Assembly: GCF_900156895.1 (NCBI RefSeq)
Contig: NZ_FTPD01000013.1
Span: 124,001-188,000, forward strand
Reading direction: 5' to 3'
Length of the DNA stretch: 64,000 nucleotides
Source: Mesorhizobium prunaredense
Lineage (GTDB): Bacteria > Pseudomonadota > Alphaproteobacteria > Rhizobiales > Rhizobiaceae
Under the pieces are notes generated by a model. The model searched no databases. It was not told where the DNA came from and saw only the letters and a list, made by a program, of their open reading frames with translations. Each line of letters starts with the position of its first letter. Position 1 is the first letter of the stretch. This document shows positions 35,990 to 46,749 of this stretch, piece by piece. The position numbers and the translations under genes are program-made.

Positions 35990-36415
35990 TTACGCGGCGA
36001 GCTGATCCTCACGGGCAGCCGCGATCATCACGCTGGCGAGCAACCCGTAGGCCGCCTCCCAAGCCTCGCGGACAGCCGGCGTAAAAGCCGTACCGAGGCC
36101 GGCCGCCAGCGTCTCGATGAGCGCTTGCCCGACGATCGGGTAATGACGCTCCTCGACGCCGTAAGTCACGTGACGCTTGGCGAGCACGCGCACCGTCGGG
36201 AGGATGGTGTCGGCACGTTCCAGTCCATGTACGACGAAGCCGAGGCTCGCCATCAGCTTGGCGCCTTGCTTGGTCATGTCTGTCACTGGAAACAGCGCGC
36301 GAAGGTCCGCGTCGATCGCGAACAGACGCTCGTAGAACAGTGCGGCGGCGGCCACGCGGATCGGCACGATCTCGCGAAAACTGTCCTGGACAAGTCTTAT
36401 CTGGTCGGGTGTCAT
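35990..36415 (-). CDS. Single-domain globin, Vitreoscilla hemoglobin-like
   Basis: This 141-residue globin aligns with Vitreoscilla hemoglobin and the globin domain of flavohemoglobins. The proximal His is seen in AKRHVTYGVEERHYPIVGQAL, the distal Tyr B10 in FYERLFAID and a Gln near position E7 in TKQGAKLM. There is no attached FAD/NAD reductase domain. Such proteins bind oxygen or nitric oxide and can take part in NO detoxification with a separate reductase. It is alone between small secreted proteins and a PQQ sugar dehydrogenase gene read in the other direction. Confidence 0.9.
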   Translation of the reverse strand: MTPDQIRLVQDSFREIVPIRVAAAALFYERLFAIDADLRALFPVTDMTKQGAKLMASLGFVVHGLERADTILPTVRVLAKRHVTYGVEERHYPIVGQALIETLAAGLGTAFTPAVREAWEAAYGLLASVMIAAAREDQLAA

Positions 36416-36712
36416 CGGCGACGCTCCTGCGTTCCTGGTCTTGCGGCGACCATCGCCCCAAAGCGTTTCGCATACATGTCGCCTGCGCCTGGAAGTGTTT
36501 CAGTTGTGTCTCAATTGGTTTCAGTTCGCGCTCATTTGTCTTCTTTATCTGTAGAGGCATGCCGAGAGTGCCAGGCCGGACTCTCGTCGACCTCGACCTG
36601 GCCATAACTGAAAACCTGGGCGCGGTGCCAGTTTGGAACTGCATCGGCAGTCGGTCATTATATCGGGGAGCCGGCGGCTCCTCCCCTATGCCTCCGTTCG
36701 GATGGAGAAATC
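36416..36712. other. Divergent intergenic region globin / sugar dehydrogenase
   Basis: This 297-base gap would hold both promoters. GTTTCAGTT occurs twice, 21 bases apart (36499 and 36520), in a locally AT-rich stretch, which could be a binding-site pair but is too short to claim. No small gene or terminator is evident. Confidence 0.4.
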
Positions 36713-37840
36713 ATGCTGCGGATACTCATTGCTTCGTCTCTTCTTCTTGCCTTCGGTGCGCCCTCGACCACGCTCGCGCAGGACAGCAGCATTGAGAGCG
36801 AAACAGGCCGCTTTGCGGTCGAGACCTTTGCCGAAGGGCTCGAGCATCCCTGGGGCGCGACCTACCTGCCCGACGGCGCGTTGCTGGTCACCGAGCGTCC
36901 GGGGCGGCTGCGGCTCGTCTCGACCGACGGAGCCGTTTCCGATCCGATCGACGGTGTGCCGGACGTCTTTGCCAGCGGACAAGGCGGCCTGCTGGATGTG
37001 GCGCTCGATCCGGACTTTGCCAACAACCGGACGGTCTATCTCTCCTATTCGGAGGAACGCGGCGGCGGCGCGGCCACCTCCGTCGGCCGTGGACGTCTGG
37101 ATAAGAACGGCAGCGCGCTTTCGAACTTCGAAGTGATCTTCCGGCAGGAACCAGCCGTGTCCAGCCGGCTGCACTACGGCTCCCGCCTGGTCTTCGCGCC
37201 GGACGGCAAGCTCTTCGTCACGCTCGGCGAGCGCGGCAAGATGCGAGAGGCGCAGGACGCGAACAATTATCTTGGGACGATCGTCCGCATCAACCCCGAT
37301 GGTTCCGTGCCTGACGACAATCCCTTCGTTGGCAAGGACGGCGCCGACGAGATCTGGTCCTACGGCCATCGCAATGTGCAAAGTGCTGCGCTCCATCCCC
37401 AAACCGGCGTGCTCTGGACGGCGGAAATGGGACCGCTCGGCGGCGATGAGTTGAACATTCCGCAAGCGGGCAGGAATCACGGCTGGCCCGTGGTCAGCTG
37501 GGGCCGGCATTATTCGGGCGAACGCATCCCCGATCCTTCGACGCGCCCGGAGTTTGCCGACTCCATCCATAGCTGGACGCCCGTCATCTCGCCTTCCGGC
37601 ATGACCTTCTACACCGGCGACATGTTTGCCGATTGGCGAGGCGACCTCTTGATTGGCGGACTGTCGGCGGAAGGCATCGTTCGTGTCAGGATCGACGGAA
37701 AGCAGGTCGCTGCCGAGGAAGTCCTCGCTCTCGGCAGGCGTATCCGGGACGTGGTGCAGGCTCCCGACGGCGCGGTCATGGCGTTGACCGACGAACCAGC
37801 GGGAAAGATATTGCGACTGACGCCGGCAGCGTCGCAGTGA
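36713..37840 (+). CDS. PQQ-type aldose/sorbosone dehydrogenase-family protein (YliI-like)
   Basis: This 375-residue protein has a signal peptide (MLRILIASSLLLAFGAPSTTLAQ) and the six-bladed propeller of the GSDH family: LEHPWGATYLPDGALLVTER, GQGGLLDVALDPDF, SRLVFAPDGKLFVTLGER, YGHRNVQSAALHP and WTAEMGPLGGDELN. Its periplasmic role would be PQQ-dependent oxidation of sugars, as in the soluble aldose dehydrogenase YliI/Asd of E. coli; substrate is not deducible. It stands alone, divergent from the globin gene, with a 297-base upstream gap. Confidence 0.92.
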   Translation: MLRILIASSLLLAFGAPSTTLAQDSSIESETGRFAVETFAEGLEHPWGATYLPDGALLVTERPGRLRLVSTDGAVSDPIDGVPDVFASGQGGLLDVALDPDFANNRTVYLSYSEERGGGAATSVGRGRLDKNGSALSNFEVIFRQEPAVSSRLHYGSRLVFAPDGKLFVTLGERGKMREAQDANNYLGTIVRINPDGSVPDDNPFVGKDGADEIWSYGHRNVQSAALHPQTGVLWTAEMGPLGGDELNIPQAGRNHGWPVVSWGRHYSGERIPDPSTRPEFADSIHSWTPVISPSGMTFYTGDMFADWRGDLLIGGLSAEGIVRVRIDGKQVAAEEVLALGRRIRDVVQAPDGAVMALTDEPAGKILRLTPAASQ

Positions 37841-37966
37841 TGCCGCGCGGTGGCGCTTGGGAAAGGGCCGAACATCATCGCGGCCACACTTTTTTGCCAC
37901 GCTTCTAGATCATCCGAAACGTTGCGTTTCGATACGACAGAAAGCGTAATGATATCAGTGGATTAG

Positions 37967-38042
37967 TGGTGCCGCTTAGGTGACTCGAACACCTGACCCC
38001 ATCATTACGAATGATGTGCTCTACCAACTGAGCTAAAGCGGC
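37967..38042 (-). tRNA. tRNA-Thr (anticodon CGT)
   Basis: The minus strand gives a full 76-nt cloverleaf with encoded CCA. Acceptor arms GCCGCTT and AAGCGGC pair fully, the D-arm is GCTCAGTTGGTAGAGC, the anticodon stem CATCA/TGATG encloses the loop TTCGTAA (anticodon CGT), and the T-arm is AGGTG-TTCGAGT-CACCT. It decodes ACG threonine codons. It stands between the sugar dehydrogenase gene and a membrane-anchored hypothetical gene. Confidence 0.97.
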
Positions 38043-38382
38043 CCGGGAAGCCAAGGCCTCCAAGATGCGCTGGGTGATAGACGCAACCTGCCACAAATTC
38101 AAGATGGGACTTGGCAATTCGTGTCGCCTCGTCCCGGGCCTATAGGCGACCGCCCACCGATCTCGCCATGAGGTCGCGCGAAGCCTCAACGCCAGGTTGC
38201 GCGCGGTCGCGTTGGCGCTGCATCGGGAAACCGGCGAAAAATGTTGATTCCTTTACTGAAAACCACCGAAATCGGCTTTGGATGCATCGCCAAGGCAGAA
38301 TGCGGCCGCTGGCCCGTTGATTGATCGGTCGCCTGCGGCTAACGATCATGACAATGTGACCGTACGTGCAGAGGGGTCCCCG
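38043..38382. other. Intergenic region downstream of the hypothetical promoter side of tRNA-Thr
   Basis: This 340-base stretch lies upstream of both the tRNA (minus strand) and the next gene (plus strand), so it should carry both promoters. I saw no repeat element, integrase-like attachment duplication of the tRNA end, or small gene. It ends with GAGGGG, the ribosome-binding site of the next gene. Confidence 0.5.
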
Positions 38383-39606
38383 TTGGACGCGATCGAAAAA
38401 GCGATCCGGAATGCCTTCGAGAAAGGCAATGCCGAAGACCGCGCGTTTCGCGAGCGGGTCTACCGATCGGCCTTCGCCGCACTTGATCGTGCCCTGCAGG
38501 CCAACCCGAACGTGACGGTGGAAGTCGCCATCAAGCGCCGCAAGGCGGTGCAGGCCAAGATAACCGAAATCGAATCCGAATTCCTGCCGGCGGTTCCCGC
38601 TGTCGGCCGGCCGACCGATGATGACGCTGCAGCACCGGCTGTGGAGCAGCCGGCTGGCAGCGAAGCCGATGCCGAACCCGAGGCCGATGCCGAACCGGAT
38701 GCCGGCGCCGACGCTGAACCGGCGCCGTCGCCCGAGGTCGTTGTCGACGCTCCGGTGGAGCCTCCTGCGCGCCCCGTTTCCGACGCGCCCCAAGCTTCCG
38801 ATGCGCCGCGCTCGCGCGTCTTGCCGGTCGTTCCCGACATCATGCCCGAAGCGGTTTTTCCCGGTGCGCCGGAGATCGACATGTCGTCCCCTCCATCGGC
38901 CGGAGACGCCGACGCAGAGGTGATGCCCGACCGCGACGACAGGCGGGTGAGAGGCCCCCGCCTGCCTCTCACCGCGATCTTCCTCGGCGTGACGCTGCTC
39001 GCAGCCGCCGGCATCGGCCTCTATTTCGCTGCCCAGACCGGCGTCTTCAAGTCGGCGGCCGAACTCGACACCGCCCCGCCGCAAACGCCACCGACGGTGG
39101 AAGACGATGATTTCACGCCGCCAGGCGACACGGCCCCGCCGCTGAACTCCGGCGAGGCGGATGAGGCGCGCGACTGGATCAATGTGTTTTCACCGAGCGA
39201 CCCGACGCTTGTCAGCGCGCCTTCGGATGCCAAGGCCGAAGTCATGCAGGACGACAGCGGTTCCTTCCTGCGCATCCGGTCGGGCGCCTCCGGTTCGGCG
39301 ATCAGCTTCGACGTCGAGCAAGGCGTCCTGGAGAAACTCGCCGGCAAGCACGCCACGTTCGACATCATCGCCCGCTCCGAGGAGGGCCAGGAGACGCAGA
39401 TCTCCGTCGACTGCAATTTCGGCGAACTCGGCGACTGCGGCCGCAAGCGCTACGCGGTCGGCCACGAGCGCAACGAATACCTCTTCGATGTGCGGTTTCC
39501 CGACAAGCGTCCGGGCGCTGCCGGCACCATCGCCATCAATTCCGACTTCGACAAGCAGGGCAAGTCGGTCGATATCTACGAGATCCGCGTCGCGATTGTT
39601 CCTTGA
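38383..39606 (+). CDS. Single-pass membrane protein with acidic Pro/Ala-rich linker, conserved hypothetical
   Basis: This 407-residue protein begins with a helical domain (DAIEKAIRNAFEKGNAEDRAF), followed by a low-complexity acidic linker at about residues 85-180 (repeats of AEPEADAEPDA), one membrane segment near 210 (LTAIFLGVTLLAAAGIGLYF) and a C-terminal domain predicted to be periplasmic with a beta-rich look (ISVDCNFGELGDCGRKRYAVG). The start is TTG at 38383, seven bases after GAGGGG; a longer GTG start is possible. Similar proteins appear in rhizobia, but I know no function. The tail resembles carbohydrate-binding jelly-roll domains only in a loose way. Confidence 0.75.
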   Translation: MDAIEKAIRNAFEKGNAEDRAFRERVYRSAFAALDRALQANPNVTVEVAIKRRKAVQAKITEIESEFLPAVPAVGRPTDDDAAAPAVEQPAGSEADAEPEADAEPDAGADAEPAPSPEVVVDAPVEPPARPVSDAPQASDAPRSRVLPVVPDIMPEAVFPGAPEIDMSSPPSAGDADAEVMPDRDDRRVRGPRLPLTAIFLGVTLLAAAGIGLYFAAQTGVFKSAAELDTAPPQTPPTVEDDDFTPPGDTAPPLNSGEADEARDWINVFSPSDPTLVSAPSDAKAEVMQDDSGSFLRIRSGASGSAISFDVEQGVLEKLAGKHATFDIIARSEEGQETQISVDCNFGELGDCGRKRYAVGHERNEYLFDVRFPDKRPGAAGTIAINSDFDKQGKSVDIYEIRVAIVP

Positions 39607-39609
39607 GCC

Positions 39610-41211
39610 TCAGGTATCAAGCAGCGCCTGCAGCGTCTCGATGCGGTCGGCTTCGGCCGCCGGCTTGTCCCAGCGCAGCCGTGAAATGCGCGGAAAGCGC
39701 ATGGCGACGCCGGATTTGTGCCGTGTCGAGCGATTGAGCCCTTCGAACGCCACCTCCATCACCAAGCCTTGTCCGCGGTCGGCCCGCACCGAGCGGACCG
39801 GGCCGAAGCGCTCAATCGTGTTGTCGCGGACATATTTGTCGATCTGCCTCAGTTCCTCATCGGTGAAGCCGAAATAGGCTTTCCCTACCGGCACCAGTTC
39901 CTCCGATCCTTCCGGGCCGGACCACACGCCGAACGTGTAATCGGAATAAAAACTCGAACGCTTGCCGTGGCCGCGCTGGGCATACATCAGCACGGCGTCG
40001 ATTGTGTGCGGATCGCGCTTCCATTTGAACCATGGGCCTTTCGGCCGGCCGGTGAGATAGGGCGAATCCCAGCGCTTCAGCATCACGCCTTCGATGACCG
40101 GATGCAGCGGCTTGCGGCGCAATTCCTCCAGCGCCTGCCAGTCGGTGAATTCGACCAGCGGCGAAAGATCGAAGCGGCTCGGATCGAGTGTCTGCACGAA
40201 GGCTTCGAGGCGGCCGCGCCGCTCGCGGAAAGTGTGCGCGCGCAAGTCCTCGTCGCCGATCTGAAGCACGTCGTAGCAGCGCATGAACGCCGGATATTGC
40301 TGCTGGATCTTCGGCGTCACGCTCTTGCGGTTCAGCCGCTGCTGCAGGTCCGAGAACGTGCCGGTCGCCCGCAAGGGATCGCCGACCAGAAGCTCGCCGT
40401 CGAGGGTGGCGGAAAAATTCATCGCCTCTGCGAGGTCAGGAAAAGCCCCGGAGACATCGTCGCCGGTGCGCGAGTAGAGCCGGCGAACACCGCCTTCCGA
40501 GACGGCCTGGACGCGGATGCCGTCCCATTTCCACTCGGCGGCGTAGTCGGCCGGGTCGAGCTTTTCGAGGTCGCCGTCACCGATCGGGTTCGACAGCATC
40601 ACCGGCCGGAACAGCGCCAGCGCTGTCTTTTCGGGTTTGTCCGCCTTGCCTTCCAGCCAGGCGAACAACTCGGCATAGGGCGGCGTCAGCCCATGCCAGA
40701 GTTCTTCGATCTCGGCGACGTCGACCTTGCCGAGATCGGCCAGTGCCTGCTTGGCCAATCGCGCCGAAACGCCGATGCGCAGGCCGCCGGTGACCAGCTT
40801 GATGATGGCGAAGCGCGCCGAGATGCTGGCGCTGTCGAGCAGCCGGGCCAGCACCTTCGGCCCGTCGGAACGGCTCGCCGCCTGCAGCTTGGCGACGACC
40901 TCGGCGAGCGTCGGCTCATGGTTGGCGACATCCGCCGGCGATTGCGGCCAGACCAGCGACACCGTCTCCGCCAGGTCGCCGACATAGTCGTAGGAATAGC
41001 CGAACAGCACCGGGTCCATGCGCTCCATCACCAGCGCGCGCAGCATCGCCGGCTTGACCGCCGCGATGGTCAGGTCGCCGGTGATCGCAGCCAGCGCCAG
41101 GCCGCGATCCGGATCCTCGACGCTGCGGAAATAATCGGTCAGCAGCGTCAGCTTGCCGTTGCGCGACGGCGTCAGCACGAGGCGGTCGAGGAGTTCGGCG
41201 AACCGGTTCAT
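39610..41211 (-). CDS. ATP-dependent DNA ligase (ligase of the exonuclease-ligase repair pair)
   Basis: This 533-residue protein has an N-terminal DNA-binding domain, the nucleotidyltransferase motif I KWDGIR with the AMP-accepting Lys228, TLDGELLVG, MLKRWDSPY and the motif V region KWKRDPHTIDAV, and an OB-fold ending. The size and the neighbouring exonuclease gene place it in the bacterial ATP-dependent ligases called LigB/TIGR04120, normally found with a ligase-associated exonuclease, an Lhr-type helicase and a metallophosphoesterase. Only the exonuclease accompanies it here, 241 bases upstream across a family A repeat. It is separate from NAD-dependent LigA. Confidence 0.93.
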   Translation of the reverse strand: MNRFAELLDRLVLTPSRNGKLTLLTDYFRSVEDPDRGLALAAITGDLTIAAVKPAMLRALVMERMDPVLFGYSYDYVGDLAETVSLVWPQSPADVANHEPTLAEVVAKLQAASRSDGPKVLARLLDSASISARFAIIKLVTGGLRIGVSARLAKQALADLGKVDVAEIEELWHGLTPPYAELFAWLEGKADKPEKTALALFRPVMLSNPIGDGDLEKLDPADYAAEWKWDGIRVQAVSEGGVRRLYSRTGDDVSGAFPDLAEAMNFSATLDGELLVGDPLRATGTFSDLQQRLNRKSVTPKIQQQYPAFMRCYDVLQIGDEDLRAHTFRERRGRLEAFVQTLDPSRFDLSPLVEFTDWQALEELRRKPLHPVIEGVMLKRWDSPYLTGRPKGPWFKWKRDPHTIDAVLMYAQRGHGKRSSFYSDYTFGVWSGPEGSEELVPVGKAYFGFTDEELRQIDKYVRDNTIERFGPVRSVRADRGQGLVMEVAFEGLNRSTRHKSGVAMRFPRISRLRWDKPAAEADRIETLQALLDT

Positions 41212-41252
41212 GATGCGGGCCGCGCCAATGGGCCAGCCTTGCGTTCTGTCGC

Positions 41253-41426
41253 GCGCCCCTCTGTCCTGCCGGACATCTCCCCCACTTGGGGGGAGATCGG
41301 ATGGCGTCGCCGGTTTCGCCAACCATCAACGTTGCAGAACGAGCGCCGGCGAAGAAGCTGCCAATCTCCCCCCAAGTGGGGGAGATGCCAAGTTTTGGCA
41401 AAGAGGGCAGGCCAGAGGGGGGCGCC
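41253..41426. repeat. Dispersed palindromic element, TIR family A (variant right end)
   Basis: The left end GCGCCCCTCTGTCCTGCCGG and centre (CGCCAACCATCAACGTTGCAG) match the copies at 1630-1789 and 63127-63307. The right end carries the longer variant with CCAAGTTTTGGCAAAGAGGG. It lies between the ligase and exonuclease genes and would be in their joint transcript. Confidence 0.88.
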
Positions 41427-41452
41427 GTAGAGCGCTACATCGGCCGTGACCA

Positions 41453-42463
41453 TCAATCGCCCTCGTCCTCGTAGCCAACGAGATGCAGCGGTCTCGCGGC
41501 GATGCCTTCGAGTTCGCACCAGCGCACCAGGGCCTCCTCGCGGCCATGCGTCACCCAGATTTCCCCGGCGCCGGTTTCCCTTATCGTGGCGGTCAGTTCG
41601 TCCCAGTCGGCATGGTCGGAAACGATCAGCGGCAGCTCGACGCCGCCCTGCTTGGCGCGCTGGCGGATGCGCATCCAGCCGGACGCAAAGCACGAGATCG
41701 GATCGGGAAAGCGCCGCGCCCAGCGGTCGGCGAAGGCCGAGGGAGGGCCGACCACGATGGCGCCGGTGAAATCCTCCTTGCGACTGCTTTCGACGGTCGC
41801 CGGCTCCAGCGTCCCGAGTTCGATGCCCTGGCTCTGATAGTAGTCGCTGAGCTTGGCCAGCGCGCCGTGGATATAGATTGGCCTGTCGTAGCCGGCGTCG
41901 CGCAGCAAGCGCATGACGCGCTGCGCCTTGCCGAGCGCATAGGCGCCGACCAAATGCGCGCGTTCGGGAAACTGCGCCGTCGATTTCAGCAGGCGGGTGA
42001 TCTCTTCGGTATCGGGCGGATGGCGGAACACCGGCAGGCCGAAAGTCGCCTCGGTGATGAACACGTCGCACTTGACCGGTTCGAACGGCTCGCAAGTCGC
42101 GTCCCTCTGGCGCTTGTAGTCGCCCGAAGCGACGATGCATGAGCCCTGATGCACGACCTCAATCTGCGCCGAGCCCAGCACATGGCCGGCCGGATGGAAG
42201 GTTACGGTGACGCCGTTCAGCGCAATCGCCTCGCCAAGTGCTGCCGCTTGCGTCGTCCCGGCAAAACCCTCGCCGTAGCGCAGTCCCATGATGTCAAGCG
42301 TCTGTTGTGTGGCCAGCACCGAGCGGTGGCCGGAACGGGCATGGTCGGAATGGCCGTGCGTGATCAGCGCCCGGCTGACCGGCCGCACCGGATCGATGAA
42401 GAAATCGCCGGGCGGGCAATAGAGGCCCTCGGGCCGGGGGTGAAGCAGGTCGCTGGCGCGCAT
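41453..42463 (-). CDS. Ligase-associated DNA exonuclease (metallo-beta-lactamase fold)
   Basis: This 336-residue protein has the MBL-fold zinc motif [28 protein letters not shown] and, in the last third, [10 protein letters not shown] and WVTHGREE of the beta-CASP-type nucleases. It matches the ligase-associated DNA exonuclease family (TIGR04122). Together with the downstream ATP-dependent ligase it should process and seal DNA ends. The start ATG at 42463 is preceded by TTGGAG at short spacing. The helicase and phosphoesterase of the full four-gene set are absent from the window. Confidence 0.92.
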   Translation of the reverse strand: MRASDLLHPRPEGLYCPPGDFFIDPVRPVSRALITHGHSDHARSGHRSVLATQQTLDIMGLRYGEGFAGTTQAAALGEAIALNGVTVTFHPAGHVLGSAQIEVVHQGSCIVASGDYKRQRDATCEPFEPVKCDVFITEATFGLPVFRHPPDTEEITRLLKSTAQFPERAHLVGAYALGKAQRVMRLLRDAGYDRPIYIHGALAKLSDYYQSQGIELGTLEPATVESSRKEDFTGAIVVGPPSAFADRWARRFPDPISCFASGWMRIRQRAKQGGVELPLIVSDHADWDELTATIRETGAGEIWVTHGREEALVRWCELEGIAARPLHLVGYEDEGD

Positions 42464-42679
42464 GGCTCCAAGATAGTTGCTAATTCCGGCGCGGGAAGCC
42501 TGTTGCAAGTGACTGCTGACTCGGCATACAGGCAACTGCCGGCGGGACTTCCATCACGAAATCGCATCAGGCCTTGTCCGGCGACCCTTTTCGTTCACCT
42601 GCGCCACGCGTGGCAGCGGCTGCGAAAAGGTCCGATTCGCATGCCCGAAAGGGCTGGACACCGACATGGAGGACGTTGC

Positions 42680-43012
42680 ATGCGCTGGAACTTGGTGGTC
42701 TTGTTATCTTGCCTGGCAATGGCCGGTTGCGTCGGCACCTCGATTGCCGAGCGACAGGACGCGAATGTCCAGTCCTCGCTGCAATATGACAGCGTGCCTT
42801 GCGATCAATTGCTGGCGCAACGCAACGCGCTGGCGCAGCGACATCGTCTTCCGCAGGACGCCAAGCCGTCCTTCTCCGATCCGGGTGTGGGCCTCGGCCC
42901 GTTCACGCCGGACACCCGCTCCGAGGCCCAGCGCGAGGTCGAACAAGCCAGCGGCCGGATCGACGCCATGAACCGGTCGATCGCCCGCCGCGAATGTGGC
43001 AAGCCGGGTTAA
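42680..43012 (+). CDS. Small lipoprotein, hypothetical
   Basis: This 110-residue protein starts MRWNLVVLLSCLAMAGCVG, a lipoprotein signal with lipobox LAMAGC, so Cys17 would be lipidated. The remaining part is hydrophilic with two more cysteines (PCDQLLAQR, RRECGKPG) and a helical look. Family not recognised. The ATG follows TGGAGGACG. Its stop TAA overlaps the convergent ghrA stop in the four bases TTAA. Confidence 0.75.
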   Translation: MRWNLVVLLSCLAMAGCVGTSIAERQDANVQSSLQYDSVPCDQLLAQRNALAQRHRLPQDAKPSFSDPGVGLGPFTPDTRSEAQREVEQASGRIDAMNRSIARRECGKPG

Positions 43013-43950
43013 TACCCCGCGTTGCGATCGACGACGTTCTCGAGCTTCTCGCCGCGCTCGAAGGCGGCCATCTGGCGCAGCATGATCGGCACCAGATGCA
43101 CGGGATCGGAGGTCGCCGCCGCATGCGGCGTCACGAACACTTTCGGGTGGCTCCACAGCCGGCTGGTCTTCGGCAGCGGCTCGACCTCGAACACGTCGAG
43201 ACTCGCCTCCTTCAGTGTGCCGTCCTCCAGCGCACGGAGAATGTCGGCGTCCTTCTGCAACTTGCCGCGCCCGGCATTGATCAGCACTGAGCCGCCGAGG
43301 CCGTTGCGTTTCCTCAACTCCTTCAGCACGCCGTAATTGATGATGCCTTGCGTCTGCGGCGTAAGCGGCAACAGCACCACCAGGATGTCGGTGGCGTTGA
43401 GGAAGGGGATCAATCCGGCCTCACCCGCATAGGTTGAAACGCCGTCCATCGGCCGCTCGCTGCGCGACCAGCCATTGACCGCAAAGCCGAGCGACAGAAG
43501 CACCGACGCTGCCGCGCGGCCAAGCGTGCCGAGCCCCATGATGCCGACGGAGATGTCGCCGGCCGGCCGCTGCGGCGACTCGTGCCAGATCTTCTTTTGC
43601 TGTTGCGCCCGGTAGAGCATGCCTTGACGGTGATGATCGAGCACCCGCCAGACGACATATTCGGTCATGTACTGGGTCAAATTGTCGGCCACGACCTTGA
43701 CGATCGGCACGTCGGGCAAAGTGGGATCGGCGAAGATGTGGTCGACGCCGGCGCCGATCGAAAAGACAGCGCGCAGATTGGGCAGGGACGACAGAAGGTT
43801 CGGCCGCTGCTTCCAAACCACCGCATAGGTGATCGAAGGATCGCTGGCGCCTTCCGGCTCGAGCACCACCTCGCGTTCGGCCGCCAAGAGTTCGCGCCAA
43901 CGGCCTGGATGGATACCGGTGAGGGCAAGCAGGACACGGCCTTTTTCCAT
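43009..43950 (-). CDS. ghrA: Glyoxylate/hydroxypyruvate reductase A
   Basis: This 313-residue D-2-hydroxyacid dehydrogenase reduces glyoxylate or hydroxypyruvate with NADPH. The dinucleotide-binding GIMGLGTLGRA is at about residue 135; the catalytic Arg is in NAGRGKL, the Glu in DVFEVEPLP and the His in VTPHAAA. The N-terminal FSIGAGVDHI and WKQRP context fits the GhrA subgroup. The gene follows yejF after 31 bases on the same strand and may be the last gene of that operon. Confidence 0.9.
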   Translation of the reverse strand: MEKGRVLLALTGIHPGRWRELLAAEREVVLEPEGASDPSITYAVVWKQRPNLLSSLPNLRAVFSIGAGVDHIFADPTLPDVPIVKVVADNLTQYMTEYVVWRVLDHHRQGMLYRAQQQKKIWHESPQRPAGDISVGIMGLGTLGRAAASVLLSLGFAVNGWSRSERPMDGVSTYAGEAGLIPFLNATDILVVLLPLTPQTQGIINYGVLKELRKRNGLGGSVLINAGRGKLQKDADILRALEDGTLKEASLDVFEVEPLPKTSRLWSHPKVFVTPHAAATSDPVHLVPIMLRQMAAFERGEKLENVVDRNAGY

Positions 43951-43981
43951 GGCGGGTTCTTTTTCCTTTATGCGGTACAGC

Positions 43982-45609
<1,628 letters not shown>

Positions 45610-45613
<4 letters not shown>

Positions 45614-46749
45614 CTGAACGTCTTGCGCGGATCGAAGGCGTCGCGGGTCGCCTCGCCGACGAAGACCAGCAGCGACAGCATCAGCGAGATGACGACGAAG
45701 CCGGAAATGCCCAGCCATGGCGCGTTGAGGTTGCGCTGCGCCTGCTTGAGAAGCTCGCCCAGTGAGGCCGAGCCGGGCGGCAAGCCGAAGCCAAGGTAGT
45801 CGAGCGAGGTCAGCGTCGAGATCGAGCCGCTGAGCAGGAAGGGCAGGAAGGTCAGCGTCGCCACCATGGCGTTGGGCAGCAAATGCCGGAACATGATAGT
45901 ACCGTTGGGTACGCCGAGCGCGCGGGCGGCGTTGACATATTCGAAGTTGCGGGCGCGCAGGAACTCGGCCCGCACAACGCCGACCAGCGCTACCCAGGAG
46001 AACAGCAGCATCAGCCCGAGCAGGATGAAGAAGCCGGGCGGCAGGATGGCGGCGACGATGAGGAGCAGATAAAGCACCGGGATCGCCGACCAGATTTCTA
46101 TGAAGCGCTGGAACAGAAGGTCGGTCCAGCCGCCGAAATAACCCTGCAATGCGCCGGCCGTCACGCCGATCACCGCCGAGCCGGCGGTGAGGATCAGACC
46201 GAACAGCACCGAGACCCTGAATCCGTAGATGACGCGCGCCAGCACGTCGCGGGCCTGGTCGTCGGTGCCCAGCCAGTTCCAGTTGCCGACGACGCAATTG
46301 GGGTCGGCGGCACCTTGCGGATACTGGTTGCAACGTGTCTTGACGTCATAGAGCCAGGACGGCTTGGTGGGCGCCGCCTCGGGAATGGCGTTGTTGACGG
46401 TCCGGTAGGAGTAGCGGACCGGCGGCCAGATCATCCAGCCATGAGCATTGATCTCGTCCTGGATGACCGGGTCGCGATAGTCGGTGACCGCATAAAAGCC
46501 GCCGAACTTCTCCTCGGGATAAGCGACAACGACCGGAAACAGGATCTCGCCCTTGTAGGAGACGAGGACCGGCTTGTCGTTGGCGATCCATTCGGAAAAC
46601 AGCGACAGCACGAAAAGCACGAGGAAGATCCACAACGACCAGTAGCCGCGCCGGTTAGCCCTGAAATTCTGCAGCCGCCGCTGGTTTAGCGGCGACAGCC
46701 AGGGCCGTGCGATCCGCTCCGGCGCCGTTTCGGCTGCGGCCCCGGCCAT
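45610..46749 (-). CDS. yejE: Peptide ABC importer permease YejE
   Basis: This 379-residue permease has one N-terminal membrane segment (WSLWIFLVLFVLSLFSEW), a long periplasmic loop that includes NWNWLGTDDQARDVLARVIYGFR, then five membrane segments with the EAA loop AARALGVPNGTIMFRHLLPNA. The large loop is typical of YejE. It overlaps yejB by one base (TGATG) and yejF by four, so translation is coupled. Confidence 0.95.

Noticed and set aside
37967..38382. Integration site of a mobile element at tRNA-Thr
   Set aside because: No integrase gene, no repeated tRNA 3' end, and no change in composition beside the tRNA.
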